Shown: positions 10,400 through 26,462, counted from the stretch's first letter. The stretch is DNA of 64,000 nucleotides from Vanilla planifolia (GCA_023846275.1 JAIUJO010000296.1:503204-567203); one strand, 5' to 3'. Program-made: numbers and translations. The notes: generated from the letters alone by a model not told the origin.

Positions 10400-13300
10400 A
10401 AATGTTATAAATAGGTTTACATAGAAATATAACCAATAATTAGAGCTTCAATGTATAACAATCATTAAATTTCAAGATGAAGATATAATTGAAAAGTGCT
10501 TGCAAACCTTGCAAAATAATATGTTTATAATTATAGAAAGAATTTTAATTGGATAAAGCATATTGAGATGAGTCAACCATTATTAATTAAATTTAAATCC
10601 AAACTTATTCAAAATTATTTCTAATTAACAAATAAATGAGTAAAAAAATTTGTAATAACTAATCATAAAATTTAACATATATATATATATATATGTCAAA
10701 TAAATTGAAACAATACAATATAACCAAAATTAAAGCAATGCAATCTCAACATGATAAGAGATTTAGAGATACATAATAATATAACCAATTGAAAGAAAAA
10801 TATTTAAAGAAATGAGATAATTTATGCATTAAATCTATGTTGCAATATAACATTCGGATAAAGTGAAACATCACTGATTGTTAAATTAGCCATTATTCAA
10901 ATATACCAAAAAACTCGACAAAGCCTCCAAAAATAAAATATTTAAAAAATATGAAAATAAATATTTATTAAACAAAGATCATTGAGATGAGGTGAATGGC
11001 ATTTGTTGTCTCAATCAAACCTCATTTAGAACTTTTATGAATTACTAAAATAAATAAGGTCAAATAAAAATTACTTATTTTAATATTAAATATTTGTTAA
11101 AGTTGAAATGATAAAAATTTAAGTAATATACTATAAGCAAAAAAGACATTGACGATAATATCCTCGATAATCAAATAAGATAGGTACTAAAATACTCTAA
11201 TGACATTTGTTTCCTATCCATTATATCTTGTATGGAAATATGATGAATTTTCAAAGTTAATAAATATTAACAATAACAAGTTTTTATTTCTATGTAAAAC
11301 AACTATCTCTTAAAGGAAAAAAGATATAAATTGAACCAATGTAATATAAACAAATCAAAGCAACATAAATGAGGCACAAGATGATGACTAGAGTATTGTA
11401 GTAAAATAAACAAATCAAAGTGAAAAATTTAAATAAATAAGATAAATTATGTGGTAAAGTTGCATTACAAGATACAAAGGTGATCGATTCTAGTATCATT
11501 GGTCATCAAATGAGGTACGAATAAAACTTTCACTTAAAGAATACCAAAAAATTTTGAAAATAAAAATATTTAAAAATTTTAAAAAAATGAATATTAATTT
11601 AATAAAACTCATTAAGACTAGTCAAATGAAGTTTGTTTTGTCTTGATCACACATCATTTCAAATTTCTAAGTATTATAATAATAAGAAGCATAGATAATA
11701 AAAAATATTATTTTAATATTAAATAAATACATATTAAACAAAAATTGTGATAAATTAAGCCAATATAATAGAAAATTTAAATTAATTTTAAGGTCACATA
11801 AGAAGATATTTAGAATTTCACAATAATATAACCAAATTAAAGCAAAAATATTAAGAAATTAGATAAATTATACAAAAAAGTTGTACTTTAAGATGCTAAG
11901 GAGATCAAGCACAATAATCTAAAAAATTTAATCATGAAAGAATCTAAATGACTAGTTACATAATAATGTAACTAAATTAAAGAAGAAAAATAACATAATT
12001 TGACAAATGGTACGATTATGTTTCATTGCGGATACTGTGGATATCGAGGGTAATATCATTGACCATCCAATCTGGCACCAGTCAAATGTCTCATAAAAGG
12101 TGCAAAAATATTTGAAAATAAAATATCAAAAAAATATAAATAAATAAATATTTATGTTGATGATGCTAGTCAAGATGTCTCCAATAATATTTTTTTTATC
12201 TAGATTGGACCTCAATTAGAATTACTATAAGTTATCAAACTAAACAAGCATAAATAAAGGGAAATTATTATTTTAAATTTAAATAAATATATATTAAAGC
12301 TAAAACAAGATAAATTGAACAATATAATAAAGAGAAACCAAAGTGATAAAGGTTACATGATATTCAAAATAACTTAATAATATGACCAAATCAAATGAAA
12401 ACATTTGAATAAATATGAAATTATATTAGAAAAGTGCATTTTAAAGTGCAAAAGAGATATAAAGTAGCATCCTCCATAGTTAAAGTATGTATTAATCAAT
12501 AATAATATTTAGAACTTTAAAAGTGAATGTTTAATTGGATATAGCTCATCAAGTCGAATCCAACGATAATTGTTTTGTCTCGATCAGACCTCATTTATAA
12601 TTTCTGTGATTTACTAAAGTAAATATGCATAAATAAAAGTAAATTATTATTTTAATATCATGTAAATGTATATTAAAGCATAAATGAGACAAATTGAAGC
12701 AATACCATATATCCAAATGAATGTGATGCAAAACTAACACAAGAGGAGAATTAAAGTTTCATAGTAATACATAGAAGTCAAAGTAATAATTTTGAAGAAA
12801 AGAGATAAATTGTACTAAACATTTTTTATCTGAAGAAATTAAAGATGAATTAAAACATATTTGATCATCAAATCATAATTGAAATATGAGTTCATAAAAT
12901 CATGTAAAATATATTATTAAAATAATAAAAATTCAATATATTAAAACAAAATAGTACAACAAAATTAAAGTGATGTAAAGCTCACCATAGAAGAGATTTA
13001 GAGTTAAATAGTAATATAACCAAATTAAATCAAAAAATTTGAACAATGTTAGATAAACTATGCTTGAAAGTGAAATTCCAAAATTTGAAGAGATCTAGTA
13101 ACTTTGTCAACCATCAAATCAAGAACAAATCAAAATTGCTCAGAAAGAGTGTTGAAAAAACAAGAAAATAGTATATTTAAAAGTTTTAAAATAACTTTTT
13201 AATTGTAAGGAACTCATCCTGATGAGTCCAACAATGTTTTGTTTGAGTCAAAAATCAATAAGAACTACTACTAATTATCAAATAAAATAAGCATGAATTA

Positions 13301-16300
13301 ATAATAAATTATTATTTCAATATAAAGTAACTGTATAGAAATTTTCTTAAGTTGTATAAGCTAAAGCAAGATAATATAACAAAATTAAGGTGATGTAAAG
13401 GTTTCATAAGAGGAGAATTTCAGTTTCCATTGAATATAACAAAAAGAAAGCAAACTATTTTTTAAAAAGTGATTAATTATAAATTTTATTTGTATTCTAA
13501 GATACTTCAGAGATTGAGCAAAATATTCTTTATTATGACTTAAAGTGGGAATAAAAAGGCTCAAAAAGTTTGGAAAAGCATAGAAGAAAAAAATTTTTAA
13601 ATTATAAAAGCTAAATTTTTATTGAGATAGAGGTCATTAAGAAGAGTCAAATGAAATTTGTTTCAAAGTCATGTAGAGGTAACCCAAGAGAATATCTAGA
13701 GTTATATAGTAGTATAAGAAAATAAATAAGAAAAATTTGAAGAAATGTGATATATAATGTGAGAAATTTACATTCATCGAAACTAAAGGGATTGAATTTA
13801 ACATTTCAATCTTCAAATCAAGTACTAATTAAAATATCATGTAAAGCTAGTCAAAATATTAAAAAATAAAACATTTTAAAATATAGAAATGACTATTTAA
13901 TATGACAAAGTAATCAAAATGAGTCCTCACGATCAATCCTAATTCGAAATTATTGTAAATTAGCAAAGTAAGTAGACATAAATAATAATAATTTATTTTT
14001 TTAATATTATATAAAAATTTGTTAAATGTAAAAAAGTTATAAACTTTAACATTATTTTCTTGCCAAATCTTTGGATATTATAGTAGCAAAGTCATAAAAT
14101 TGAATGAAAAATTAAGAACTAAGATAAATAAGATATAACCTTAAATGACTTAGAAAAGATATCAGACCTATAAAAGGTTTTTTAAAAAAAAATAAAAAAT
14201 AAATATTTAAATTGATGGAGCATGTCAAGATGAGTCAAAGGACATTTGTTTCATCTTAATCAGACATTATTTTAAGTTGCCATGAATTACAAAAGTTAAT
14301 ACAAATAGATAAAAGTAAATTCTTGTTTTCATGTTAAGAATATATTAGAGGTGAAATGAGATAAATTGAAGCAATATAATCCTACAAAGTTAATACGATG
14401 TAATGGTCACCCAAGAGGACATTTAAGCTAACATAGTAATATAACTAAATCAAAGCAACAAAATTTAAAGAGGAGATAAGTTATACTAGAAAGTTGCATT
14501 CCAAAATACAAAAGAGATCGACCTTAGCATCCTTAATAATGAAATCAAGTACGAATGGAAATGTCTCATAAAGACTTCAAGAACACTAAAAAGACATCTA
14601 TAAAAAACAATTAATATTTAATTGTGAAGAGGTTATCGAGATAAGTCAAACTATGGTTGTTTCTTCTTGATTAGACCACATTTGGAATTGTAATGTATTG
14701 CAAAACTTGATATGTATAAATAAGAGAAATTTATAATTTTAATATTTTTTAAATATAAAAATGGCTAAATGAATTATATTTAAGAAATTAGAGATAAAAT
14801 CTCAAAGCAATGTAAACATCACACAAGAAGCGACTTAGAGTTAGACAATAATATAATGAAATTAAGAAAAACTTTTCAAAACATGAGACAAATTACATAA
14901 AAAAAATTTATTCCATGATACCAATGAGTTTGATTGTGAAATAATCAATAGTAAAATATAGTACAAATCAAAATTTTTTATAAAACATACAAAATAAAAA
15001 AATAAAATATTTAAAGATATAAAAATGATTGTTTAACTGAACAGTTTTGACCAAGATGAGTTCAATGACATTTTCTTCTTTTGAATCAGATGTCATTTGG
15101 AATTACAATTAATTGTAATAATAAATAAAAATAAATAACAATAATTATTATTAAAAATTTAAGTAAATGTTTGTTGAAGTTGAAATAAGATAAGTTAAAA
15201 TAATATAATATAAGCAAATCAAATTGGTGTATAGTTCACACGAGAGTAGATTAAGAGTTACAATGTAATATAACAAAATCACAAAAGTAATTAAACATAT
15301 GAGAAATTGCATAAGAAGGTAGCATTCAGTGATATTAGAAAGATCTAGAGTATCTTCCTCAATAGTCAAATTAGAAACAAATCAATATAAATAATAAAAT
15401 GTGTAGAAGTCATAGATAATAAAAATATTTAAACTTTAAAAATACATATTAATTGAATAGAGCTCATCAAGTATAGTCCAATAATGATTATTTCATCTCG
15501 ATTTTACCACGTATGGAATAATTATGAATTACAAAAATAAATTTCCACTTATAAAAAATAAATTATTATATTAATGTTATGTCAAACAATTTTAAAACTA
15601 AAATATGATAAATTTAAGAAATATAATAATGATAGTGATAAAAGGATAACCTAAGAAGAGAATTACAGTTTCAAAGTAATATAATCAAATCAAAAGAAAA
15701 CAATATGACGAAATGAGAAAACATTCACAAGAAACTTACATTCCAAGATTCTAATAAAATTGAGTGTAACATCATCGATCAACTAATTTCGTTCGAATTA
15801 AAATGTCCTACAGAAAATGGAAAATACATAGAAATTAAAATATTAAAAATGCATATATTTGTTTAATTGAAGCAATGTAGCACTACCAAATCAAAATGAT
15901 ATAATGGTTATAATGGTAGAGATTTAGAGTTAAATAATAATATAATTAAATCAAAGCAAAAAAATTTTAAGAATGTGAGATAAATTATACAAGAATATTA
16001 CACTGTAAGATATTTGGGAGATCTAAAGTACCATCGTCAATCATTTAAAAAAGTAGTAATAAAATGAATAACATAAAACATGAAAAAATAATAGAAAATA
16101 ATATCTTAAAAAATTTTAAAATGAATTTTTAGTTATTTAGAACTCATTTAGACAAGTATAAAGATATTTAATATCAATTACAAAGTAATTAAAAAAATAA
16201 TAGCAAATTATTATTTTGATACAGGTCATAAAAGTGAAGCTAATGAAATTTGATATCTTTATTAGTCCTCATTTAGAAGCATTATGAATTAAAAAAGTAA

Positions 16301-19300
16301 ATGAGCATAGATAATAATAATTTTTTTATTATTTAGTAAATATATTCTAAATCTAAAATGGGAAAAATTGATGTAATATAATCTAACAAAATTGCGGTGA
16401 TGTTAATGTCACATAAGAGGATATTTATTGTTGCATCATAATCTAGCCAAATCAAAGAAAAAAATTTGGAAGGTGTAGATAAATTGTATCACAAAGTCAC
16501 ATTAAAAAATACAAATGAGATCAAGTATAACATTCTCAATTATAAATCATGTATGAATTGAAATTTCTTTTAAAGAATAGTGAAACACTACAAAATAAAA
16601 TATTTATAAAAAAATAAAAAAAAAATATTTAATTAGGAAAAGTTTATCGAGTCCAATGATATTGTTTTTATTTAATCACGCGTTGTTTGGAATTACTGAG
16701 TTATAAGACTAGATAAGCATAAATAATAAGTATTATTTTTATATCAAGAAAATTTTTTAAAAAAATTCTAAAGAGAAGTATAATTTTGGTAATTAGGTAT
16801 AAAAAATCAAAGAAATGTAAGCATTTCATGAGAGGAGATTGAGCTACACCATAATATAACCAAATAAAGCAAAAACACTGAAATATTAAAATAAAATATA
16901 CGATAAAATTTTATTACAAGATATTGAGGTGATCAAGTATAACATATCTTCAATAGTAAATTATGATATAAATTAAAAAAATTCAAAAAACATACAAAAA
17001 ATAGAAAATAAAATATTAATGAATGTAAGAATAATTATTTAATTTGGTAGATCCTGTTGATACAAAACTAATAGCATTTATTTCTTTCACATCAGATCTT
17101 ATTTGGTATTATAATCAATTATCATACTAGATAAGCATAAAAAATAATAAATTAATTTTTTATTTTTTTTTATTTTTTTATTAAATAATTACTAAATATG
17201 AACTAAGATAAATTAGAGAAATATAATATATCCAAATCTCTTATAATTATTTAAAATTACCAAAATAAATAAGTATAAATAAAAATAAATTATAATCCTA
17301 ATATAATATAAATATAAATTAAAACTAAAAATGTAATAAATTATAGTATAATATAGCAAAAAGAAAGTGATGTAATGTTCAAGTTATAGGAGTAGTGTTT
17401 CATAGTAGTATAACCGAAACAAAGCAAACAAAAAAAAGAAATAAGATAAATTGTATGGGAAATTTTGCATTCCAAGATATAAAAATGATAGAGAGCAACA
17501 TCCTCAATCATGAAATCCTAATTGAATTGATATGTTACATAAAAAGTGTTAAAACCCTCAAAAATTAAATATTAAAAAATAACAAAATGCAATATATTTA
17601 AGTAATGTATTATAGGCAAATTAAAATGATGTAAAGGTCACAGCAGAGGAGGTTTAAAGCTAATAAACAATATAATGGAATCAAAAAAGTGTGAGGAAAG
17701 TGAGATGAATTATAATAAAAAGTTGTTTTTCTTGATATAGAGTAGACATATAGTAGCATCCTTGACCATTAAATTAGGTACAAATATATATGTCTTTTAA
17801 GAAAATCTAAAAAATTACAAAATAATATATTTAAAAACTAAAAAATGAGTTTTAATTTTTTGAAGTTCAGTCCAATAAAATCAAATGACATCTATTTTGT
17901 CTCAAATAAACCATATTAGGAATTGTAGTGAATTACACTGTAAAAAAACATAAATAATAATAAGTTTTTGCTTCATCATCAAATAAATATTTAATAAGAC
18001 TTAAGTAAGATTAATTAAAATAATGAAATATTATAAAACCAAAATATTGTAATGTTATTAGGAGTGAAAAATTAGAGATTTTTTGTAAGATAACTAAATC
18101 AAATTAAAAAATTTGAATAAATGATATTAATTTCACTGTAAAGGTGCATTCTCTGATACAATGATGATTGAGTATAACATCCTCTATCATAAAATTTGTT
18201 TGAAGAAAAATGGTTGTAAATCATTTTAAAATCATACAAGATAAAACATCTCAAAATCTACAAAATAAATTTATAATTGGATAGTTATCATTGATATGAG
18301 TCTAATGACATTCGTTTCTTCTCTATTGGAACTCATCTGGATTTTCTTAAAAGTACCTATGTAAATAAGCATAAAATTAAGTGATATTCTCAATGATTAA
18401 TTAAGATAGGAATTAAATTGTCTCATAAAACATACCAAACCAAAAGAAAAAATATTTAAAATATAAAAATGAATATTTAATTTGATAGAGGTCATCAAGA
18501 TGAGTCCAATATGTTTGTTATGTCATGGTCAAACTTCGTTTGGAATTGCTATGAATTACCAAATAAAATAAACATAAAAAACAATAAAATGTTTTACAAT
18601 ATTTTGTAAATATAAAATAAATCTTATATGTGATAATTTGACGGAATGTATTGTAACCAAATCAAGGTCATGTATGGATAAACAATAAGAAATTTAGATT
18701 TACATAGTAATATAACCAAATAAAAATAAACATTTTTAAGAAAAAAAAGATAATTTATATGTAAAGTTGCATTGCAAGGTATTAAGGAGATCTAATATAA
18801 CAGTCTCAATTATCGAAAGTTATGAATCAAAATGACTCATAAAACATGCCTAAGCCATACAAATGTTTTTATAAAATTTAAACTTTATATTTAATTGGAT
18901 ATACCACATAAAAACTACTTCAACAATGCTTATTTCATCTCAATCAAACATTATTGAGAATTACTATGAAATACAAAATTAAATAAGATAAGAAATAATA
19001 AATTATTTTTTAAAGTTAAAGAAACACATTAAAATTGAAATGATTTAGTTTGATGTAATATAATTTAGCTAAGTCATAACGATGTGCAGGTCTCACGAGA
19101 GGCAATTTAGAGTTACATAGCAATGTAATCAAGTCAGATAAAAATTTAAAATTAAGAGATAAATTTTGCAAGAAAATTGCATTTTGATATGCTAAGGAGA
19201 TTGAGTGTAACATGCTCAATGGTCAAATCAATTATGAATCAATATGTCTCTTAAAGCATTGAAAAATACAAAAAATTAAAAAATAGATATAAATTAATTA

Positions 19301-19430
19301 ATTATTGTTTAATTGGAAACAATTCATCGAGATGAGTTCAGCAATGTTTTTTTCATCTCTAGCAGAACTCCTTTGAAGTAACTGTGAATTGCAAAAGTAG
19401 AGAAGCATAAAATAAGGCAAAAATAAAGTT
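10400..19430 (+). repeat. Satellite B block 2 (forward orientation, about 9 kb)
   Basis: The longest block. The forward unit reads roughly: ATAGTAATATAACCAAATCA, a GAGATAAATTATAC.AGAAAGTTGCATTCCA box, AAATAAAATATTTAAAAA, ATTTAATTGGATAGAGCTCA, a TCATCGAGATGAGTCCAATG box, and AATAAGCATAAATAATAATA. Spacing of the GAGATGAGTCC box is 414-423 bp where units are intact (for example 14,636 to 15,052 to 15,466, and 18,488 to 18,908 to 19,328), with shorter and longer intervals elsewhere. Units differ greatly from each other, so the array is old and not homogenised. Confidence 0.8.
10676..10694. repeat. (AT)n microsatellite
   Basis: A run of nine to ten AT dinucleotides inside satellite B block 2. Confidence 0.95.
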
Positions 19431-22400
19431 CTTTTATTATTTATATTTATTTACTTTGGTAATTAGCTATAACTCCTAATGAGCTTCCATAGACACAAAA
19501 TATTGTATCATTGAACTCAACTCTCCTAGCTTTCTTCAACTAAAAAATTCTTTATTATATTTCTAAATATTTTTCTTTTTAAGGTTTTGATGTGCTTTAA
19601 ACAATATTTTAATTAATGCCTTAATTGACTATCAAGAATGTTACACTTAATCTATGTATTATCTTTAAATGCTAATTTTTCATGTAATTTATCTTATTTT
19701 TTCAATTTTTTTTAATTTCAAAATTCCTATACTACTGTGTATCTCTAAATATCCTTTCATGTGAGCTTAACATCTCTTTTATTTGGTAATAATGCATTAC
19801 TCCAATTTATACAATTTCAACCTTAATAAATATTTAAAATAAACTAAAAAAATATTATCATTATTCTTTATGCATATTTTCTTTGATAATTTAGAACTAT
19901 TCCAAACTATTCTTATCTGGACAAAACAAACGTAATTAGACTCAACTCTAGAGGTTTTATCTTATTAAATATTTAATTTTCTAAAGCTTTGGTATTATTT
20001 ATGAGATATTTTAATTTGTCCTACATTTTATAATTCAGTTTATTAAATTTTTTCTTTTTAATATCTTGGAATATACCTTTCTAATAAATTGTTCTATAAT
20101 TTCTTCAAAGTTTTTGCTTATATTTGGTTGTATACGGTTCATCTAAATCACATTACCTTCAAACTTTGCATCTCTATCCAATGAAATATTTAATTTTATC
20201 TTTTGAATATTTTATTTTCTAAAATCTTTTGCATGCTTTATTAGGATTTTGAATTTTTACTTCAACTAACAGTCAATGATGTTAACTCAATCTCCTTTCT
20301 ATCAAAGAGTACAGCTTTCCTTTACAAGTTATCTCTTTTCCTTAAATTGTTTGCTTCAATTTAGATATATTGCTATATAACTCTAAATCTATTTTCATAT
20401 GGCCATTACATCATTTTTGTTTGGATATATTATATATTAAAATAAAAATTCAATTTTATTTGTACATATTTGGTCTAGTAAATTATAATAATTCTAAATG
20501 ACGTGTGATTGACAAGCAACAAACATCCTTTGATTTGTCTCTACTAGCTCTATCTCATAAAATTTTAATTTTTATAACTTGATACATTTTTTCTAATGTT
20601 TTGCAAATCATTTGAGACATTTTATTTATTTTTTATTTTACGACTGATGTTACAATCGATCTACATGGTATCTTCTTATGTAATTTTGCCAATCTTTTCC
20701 CTTTAAAGTTTTTTGATTGATTTGGTTATATTACTGTAATTCTAACTCTACTCTTGTTTGACATCTATTATTTTTTCTACTTTCCTGATCTTCTAATTCA
20801 TTATAATATTTAATGTCGTCCAATCGAAATAAAATAAATGTCATTGGACTCATCTCAATAAGTTTTATCAAATTAAATATTTATTTTTATATTTCTTTTT
20901 AATAGTTTACTTTTGAGTATTTTTGTATTCCTTATGAGATAATTCTATTCATACCAGATTAGGTGATTGATGATGTGACCATAAATATCTTTTATATGAT
21001 ATGGCCACTAGGGTTGTTATACTTGTTCTCCTTTATAACTTATAATGTAACCTTCATATTGAATTTATGCTATTTTTCAAATTTTCTACTTCGATTTGCT
21101 TAATTACCTTATAACTCAAACTCTCAGCTTATTTGACTTTTATAACTCTTTGATTTTGATATATGATATTTTTTCTATTTCTCTTCTTTCAATTATAATA
21201 TTTATTTATTTAATATTTAAACAATATTTTTTATTATTTATGTTTTTTTATTTAGTAGATTTAAAGTAATTTCATACAAGATGTGATGAAGACAAAAAAA
21301 TACATTTAACTGATACCATCGAGCTCTATGAAATTTAAAATTCATTTTATATTTTTTAAATATTTTTTCTGGAGCTTTAGCACACTTTATGATAAAACTC
21401 TATTTGTAGATTTTTAAATGATCTAGTATGGTTGACTCAATCTCTTTAGCATATTGGAATGAAACTATTCTAAATAATTAATTCCATTTTTTAAATATTT
21501 TTTATTTTATTTTGTTATATTTTAATAAAATTCTAGTTCTCTTCTTATGTGATCCATACATTCCTTTGCTTTACTTGTTTTACATTCTTTGATTTTTCTC
21601 ATTACAACTTTAAAATATATTATTTAATTCTAAAATTATAACATTTTTTTACTTATGCACATCTACTCTAGTAATTAATTATAACTTTGGACAAAGTGTA
21701 AAAAAATTAAAACAAATGTTGTTGCATTATCCTTGACAAGTTTTGTCCATTTTTTAAATAGCTGAAGTTGAGCTTGTCTCAATGATTCCTATCAAATTAA
21801 ATATTCATTTCTAAGTTTTCAATTACTTTAGTTTTGTTAGTTTTATCATGCTTTATCACATATCTTTAATTCATATTTGATTTTACAACCACGATTATTA
21901 TATTAATTCCTCTCAGTAACTTGTAAAGCAACCTTAGAGTATAATTTATTTCATTTTTGAAACTTTAGTAATTTTACTATGAAACTCTAATTCTCCTATC
22001 AAGTAACCTTATAGAATTTTGATTAGGTTAAATTTACTTTCATTTATCTCATTTATACTTTAACATGTATTAACTTATTATTAAAATAGAATTTATAATT
22101 ATCTAGCCTCGTTTACTTTTGAAATTAATAATAGCTTTAAACAAGATCCAATTGATAAAAAATAAATGCCATTGAATTGATTTCAATAAGAAAAATTAAA
22201 TTAAATATTAATCGTTATATTTTTTAAATTTTTTTGTTTGCAGACAATTTTTCAAAAAAAACTTTATTCATACACGATTTAATGATCGAAGATGTTAAGC
22301 CCGATCTCTAAGTATCTTTGAATGCATCTGTCTAATAAAATTTCTAATTTCTATAATTTTTTTAATTAATTTTATTCTATTACTATGTTACACGAAATCT

Positions 22401-24800
22401 CATTTTTATAACCTTTACATTGCTTTCATTTGGTAAGATTTCATTGCTTCAACTTATTTCAATTTAACTCTAATAAATATTTACTTAATCTTAAAATAAA
22501 CTTTGCTGCTACTTTTTCTTATTTAGATTGGTAATTCATAATATTTCCAAATGAGATTTGATCGAAATGAAATATGCATCATTTGGCTTATCTTGGCAAG
22601 CTCCATCAAATTTGATATTCATTCATATATTTTGAATTAATTTATTCTCTATAGGTTTTGCACAATTTTTCAAATCCTTTGTTTCATACATTATGATGAT
22701 CAGGGATTTAATAATCAATTTTCTTAGTATCTTTGAAACCTACTTTCTAACATAACTTATCATATTTCTTCAAATGTTTTGTTTTTATTTGGTTATATTA
22801 CTATGTAACTCCAAAAATCTTATTATATGATGTTTAAATTGCTATGATTATGCTATGTTGAATTTCTTTATTTTATCTCATTATAGTAATAGTATATATT
22901 TTTACTTAATTTTAAAATAAAATTATTATTATTTATGTTTATTTAATTTAGTAATTCTTGTGATTCCAAATGATGTCCAATCGTTATGAAACAAATATAG
23001 TTGGACACATCTTGTTGACCTTTGTGCAATTAAATATTCATAGATGAAACAAACATTATTAAACTCATTTTACATTTTTGAATATTTTATTTTCTATGGT
23101 TTGGATAACTTTACAACACATTTTTATTCATACCTTATTTGATGATCGAGGATATCATAGTATTCTCCTTAGTGCTTGTCATAATTTATCACATTTATCA
23201 AAATACTTTACTTTGATTTTCTTATATTACAATGAAATACAAATTCTCCTCTTATTTAACCTTTATATTTTTTATTTGGTTATATAAAATTGCTTCAATT
23301 TAGTTATTTTCTATATAATATATATTTAACTTACATAAAAGTAGTAATTTATGTTTATTTATTCTTTTTAATTTTTATTTATTGATCGCAATTCCATTTG
23401 AGACCCAATCAACATGAAAAAATGACATTTTAATTCTCCCGATGAGCTCTATGTAATTAAATTTTTATTTCCAAATTTTTATTTTTTCTCATGTTTTATC
23501 ATGTTATGAGAGACATTAACTTTCATACATGATTTGACAATCAAGGGGGTTCCACTTGACCTACATAGAATGATAAAATATTATTTTCATGTATAACATG
23601 TCAAGTTTCATCAATTTTTTTTACTTTGATTTGGTTATATTATTATATAACTCCATATCTGCTTGATGAGACCTACTTTAGGCACTATATTATAATTTTT
23701 CCCAATTTATCTCATTTCAAATTTAATATATTTTACATTATTATTAAAATAATAGTTTCTTATTATTCATTCTTATATAATTTGGAAATTTGTAACAATT
23801 CCAAACGTGGTCCAATTGAGATGTAGGAAACACGATTGGATTCATCTCGAGATGTTCTATCTGATTAAATATTAAATTCTATTTTTAAGTATTTTATTTT
23901 TTAGTTTGAAACATTTTATGAGTTATTTTGATTTATATATGATCTGATGATTGAGGGTGTTACACCAGATCCCTATTATATCTTACAAGGAGACTTTCTA
24001 AATATAATTTATCTTATTTTTTGAAATTTTTAGATTTGATTTTTTTAATATTATGATGTACCTTTAAATCTTCTATTATGTAACTATTACATCACAATTA
24101 CTTTGTTATACTGCATTACCTCAATATATCTCATTTCAACTTTAATATATATTTGCTTAACTTTAAAATAAAAATTTATGATTATTTTACATATTTACTT
24201 AGCCAACTTACAATAATTATAAGAAGATCAAATTAAGAGGAAACAAATTTTATTACACTCATCCCAATAAGCTATATCCAATTTAATTTTTTATTTTTGT
24301 CATTATTTAAAAAAGGTTTGAGGGTTTTCTAACACTATGAGAAATTTATTGTTGCACCTAATTTGATGATTCAATATATTACATTCGATCTCATTAGTCT
24401 CTAAGAATGTAACTTTGTTGAACAATATATCTCATTTCATTAGATTTTTAATTTTAAGTTTTTTATGTTACTATGAAAATCTAATTCTCCTCTCTTATGA
24501 CCTTCACAACATTTTTATTTTGTTGTATTTTAACATTTTTAATTTATTGCTATTCAACTTTAATATATATTTACTTAATCTATCTCATTTTTATTTTGTT
24601 GTATTTTAACATTTTTAAAAAAAGCCATTTCATTTTTTAAATATTTTAATTTTTTAAATTTTGGCATACTTTATGATACATTTTGATTCTTACTTAACAT
24701 ATATGTAATGAGCTTACACTCCATCTACTTAGTGTTTAAGAAAACAAGTATCCAACAAACTTTACCTAATTTCTTAATATTCTTCATTTTAATTTTGTCT
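19430..24800 (-). repeat. Satellite B block 3 (reverse orientation, about 5.4 kb)
   Basis: Starts with TTATTTATATTTATTTACTTTGGTAATTAGC, the mirror of the forward words just before it. Reverse-unit words recur: CTCATCTCAATAAG near 20,840, GTTACACTCAATCTCCTTAG-like boxes (21,425, 24,380), GTATCTTGGAATG-like boxes and TTGGTTATATTACTATGTAACTC. Open frames at 23,078-24,609 are AT-rich chance frames of Ile/Leu/Phe/Tyr and carry no domain. Confidence 0.78.
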
Positions 24801-26411
24801 TGGAAAGCACATTGAGTTAACTCTTATAATCTTTGTTTTGTCTACATAACACATTATTTGGAATTACAATGAGTTTCCAAATTAAATATGAATAATAATA
24901 ACAATTTATGATTTTAATATCAATCAAATCTAAATATATTCTAGATAAATTTAGTCAAATAAAAGCAATGCAAAGCCGACATGAGATGGGCATTAAAGTT
25001 TTATAGTAGTATAACCAAATCAAAAAAAAATTTAAAGTAATATGATGAAATGTATAAGAAAGTTGTATTCCATGATACTAAGTGGATTGAATGTAACATT
25101 ATATATCTTCAAATTTGATACAAATTGCTTTTTCTCATAAACATGTCAAATTATAAAAAAAAATATTTAAATTATAAAATAAAAATATTTAATTAAATAA
25201 AGCACATTAAGATGACTTTATAAGACTTTCTTTAGAATTATTACAATTGCCCAAATAAATTAAATTAAATTATAATAAATTATTTGTTTAAAATTATGTA
25301 AATGTATAGTAAAGTAGAAATAAGATAATTTTTAAGAAATGTAATATAACTAAATCAAGCAATTGTAATGGCTAAACTTGATATCATTTAGTGTTACATC
25401 GTAATATAACAAAAGCAAAATGAAACATTTGAAAAATAAGATAAAGTATGGAGGATATTTTAATTCTATGATATTGAGGAGATAGACCATAACATCATTA
25501 GTTATGAATTTAGGTACAAATAAAAAATCATGCATAGCATGTCAAAAGACAAGAAAATAAAATATTTAAAAATATTAAAAAAACATTTCATTGGATACTT
25601 TTTTAGAGAATCAAATGATGTTTTTTTTATCTCCATTAGATATCGTTTGGAAGTACTTGAATAACAAAAAGAAAATTATTAGTCTAAAATTAAGTTTACA
25701 TTGAATGTAAAATAAGATAACTTAAAGTGTTAAAATTTATTAAAAAGGTTGATGTAATGGTCACATAAAAAGTGAATAAAAGCTCTGCAATAATAAAACT
25801 AAAGCAAAGCAAAAATGTGATGAAATGAGGTAAATCACTCGAACAAAATATATTGCCGACTATTAGGTCATCTAGTGTAACATTTTTAATCGTAAAAATA
25901 AGATGCAAATCAAAATATCTTGAAGTATAAATAAAAATAAATTATATGAAATGAATTACAAAATTAATTAACAACAAATAATAAATTTTTTTAAAAAATT
26001 TTAGAAAAATAAATATATAGCCAAAATAAGAGAAATTTAAGTAATATAATTGAACCAAATAAATGACATGTAAAGGTTAGAGGAGAGGAGATTTAGAGTT
26101 ACATGGAACAGAAATTAATGAGATATAATGTAGAGATTGCTACACTCTAGATTACTAAAAAGATCTAATATACCTTTCTTTATCATCAAATGATTTATGT
26201 ATCAAAATATCTTATGAAGTATGCTAAAATTATAGAGAATAAAGTATTTAAAAATATAAAAAAATATTGATCAGATAAAGCTTGGTAAGTCTAATTAAAC
26301 TATGTTTCTTTTATCTTGGTCAAAACATAGTTGGAATTTCTAGAACTTACAAAACTAAATAATAATAAATAAAATTTAATTATTATTTTTTATATTAATA
26401 AAATATGTATA

Positions 26412-26462
<51 letters not shown>

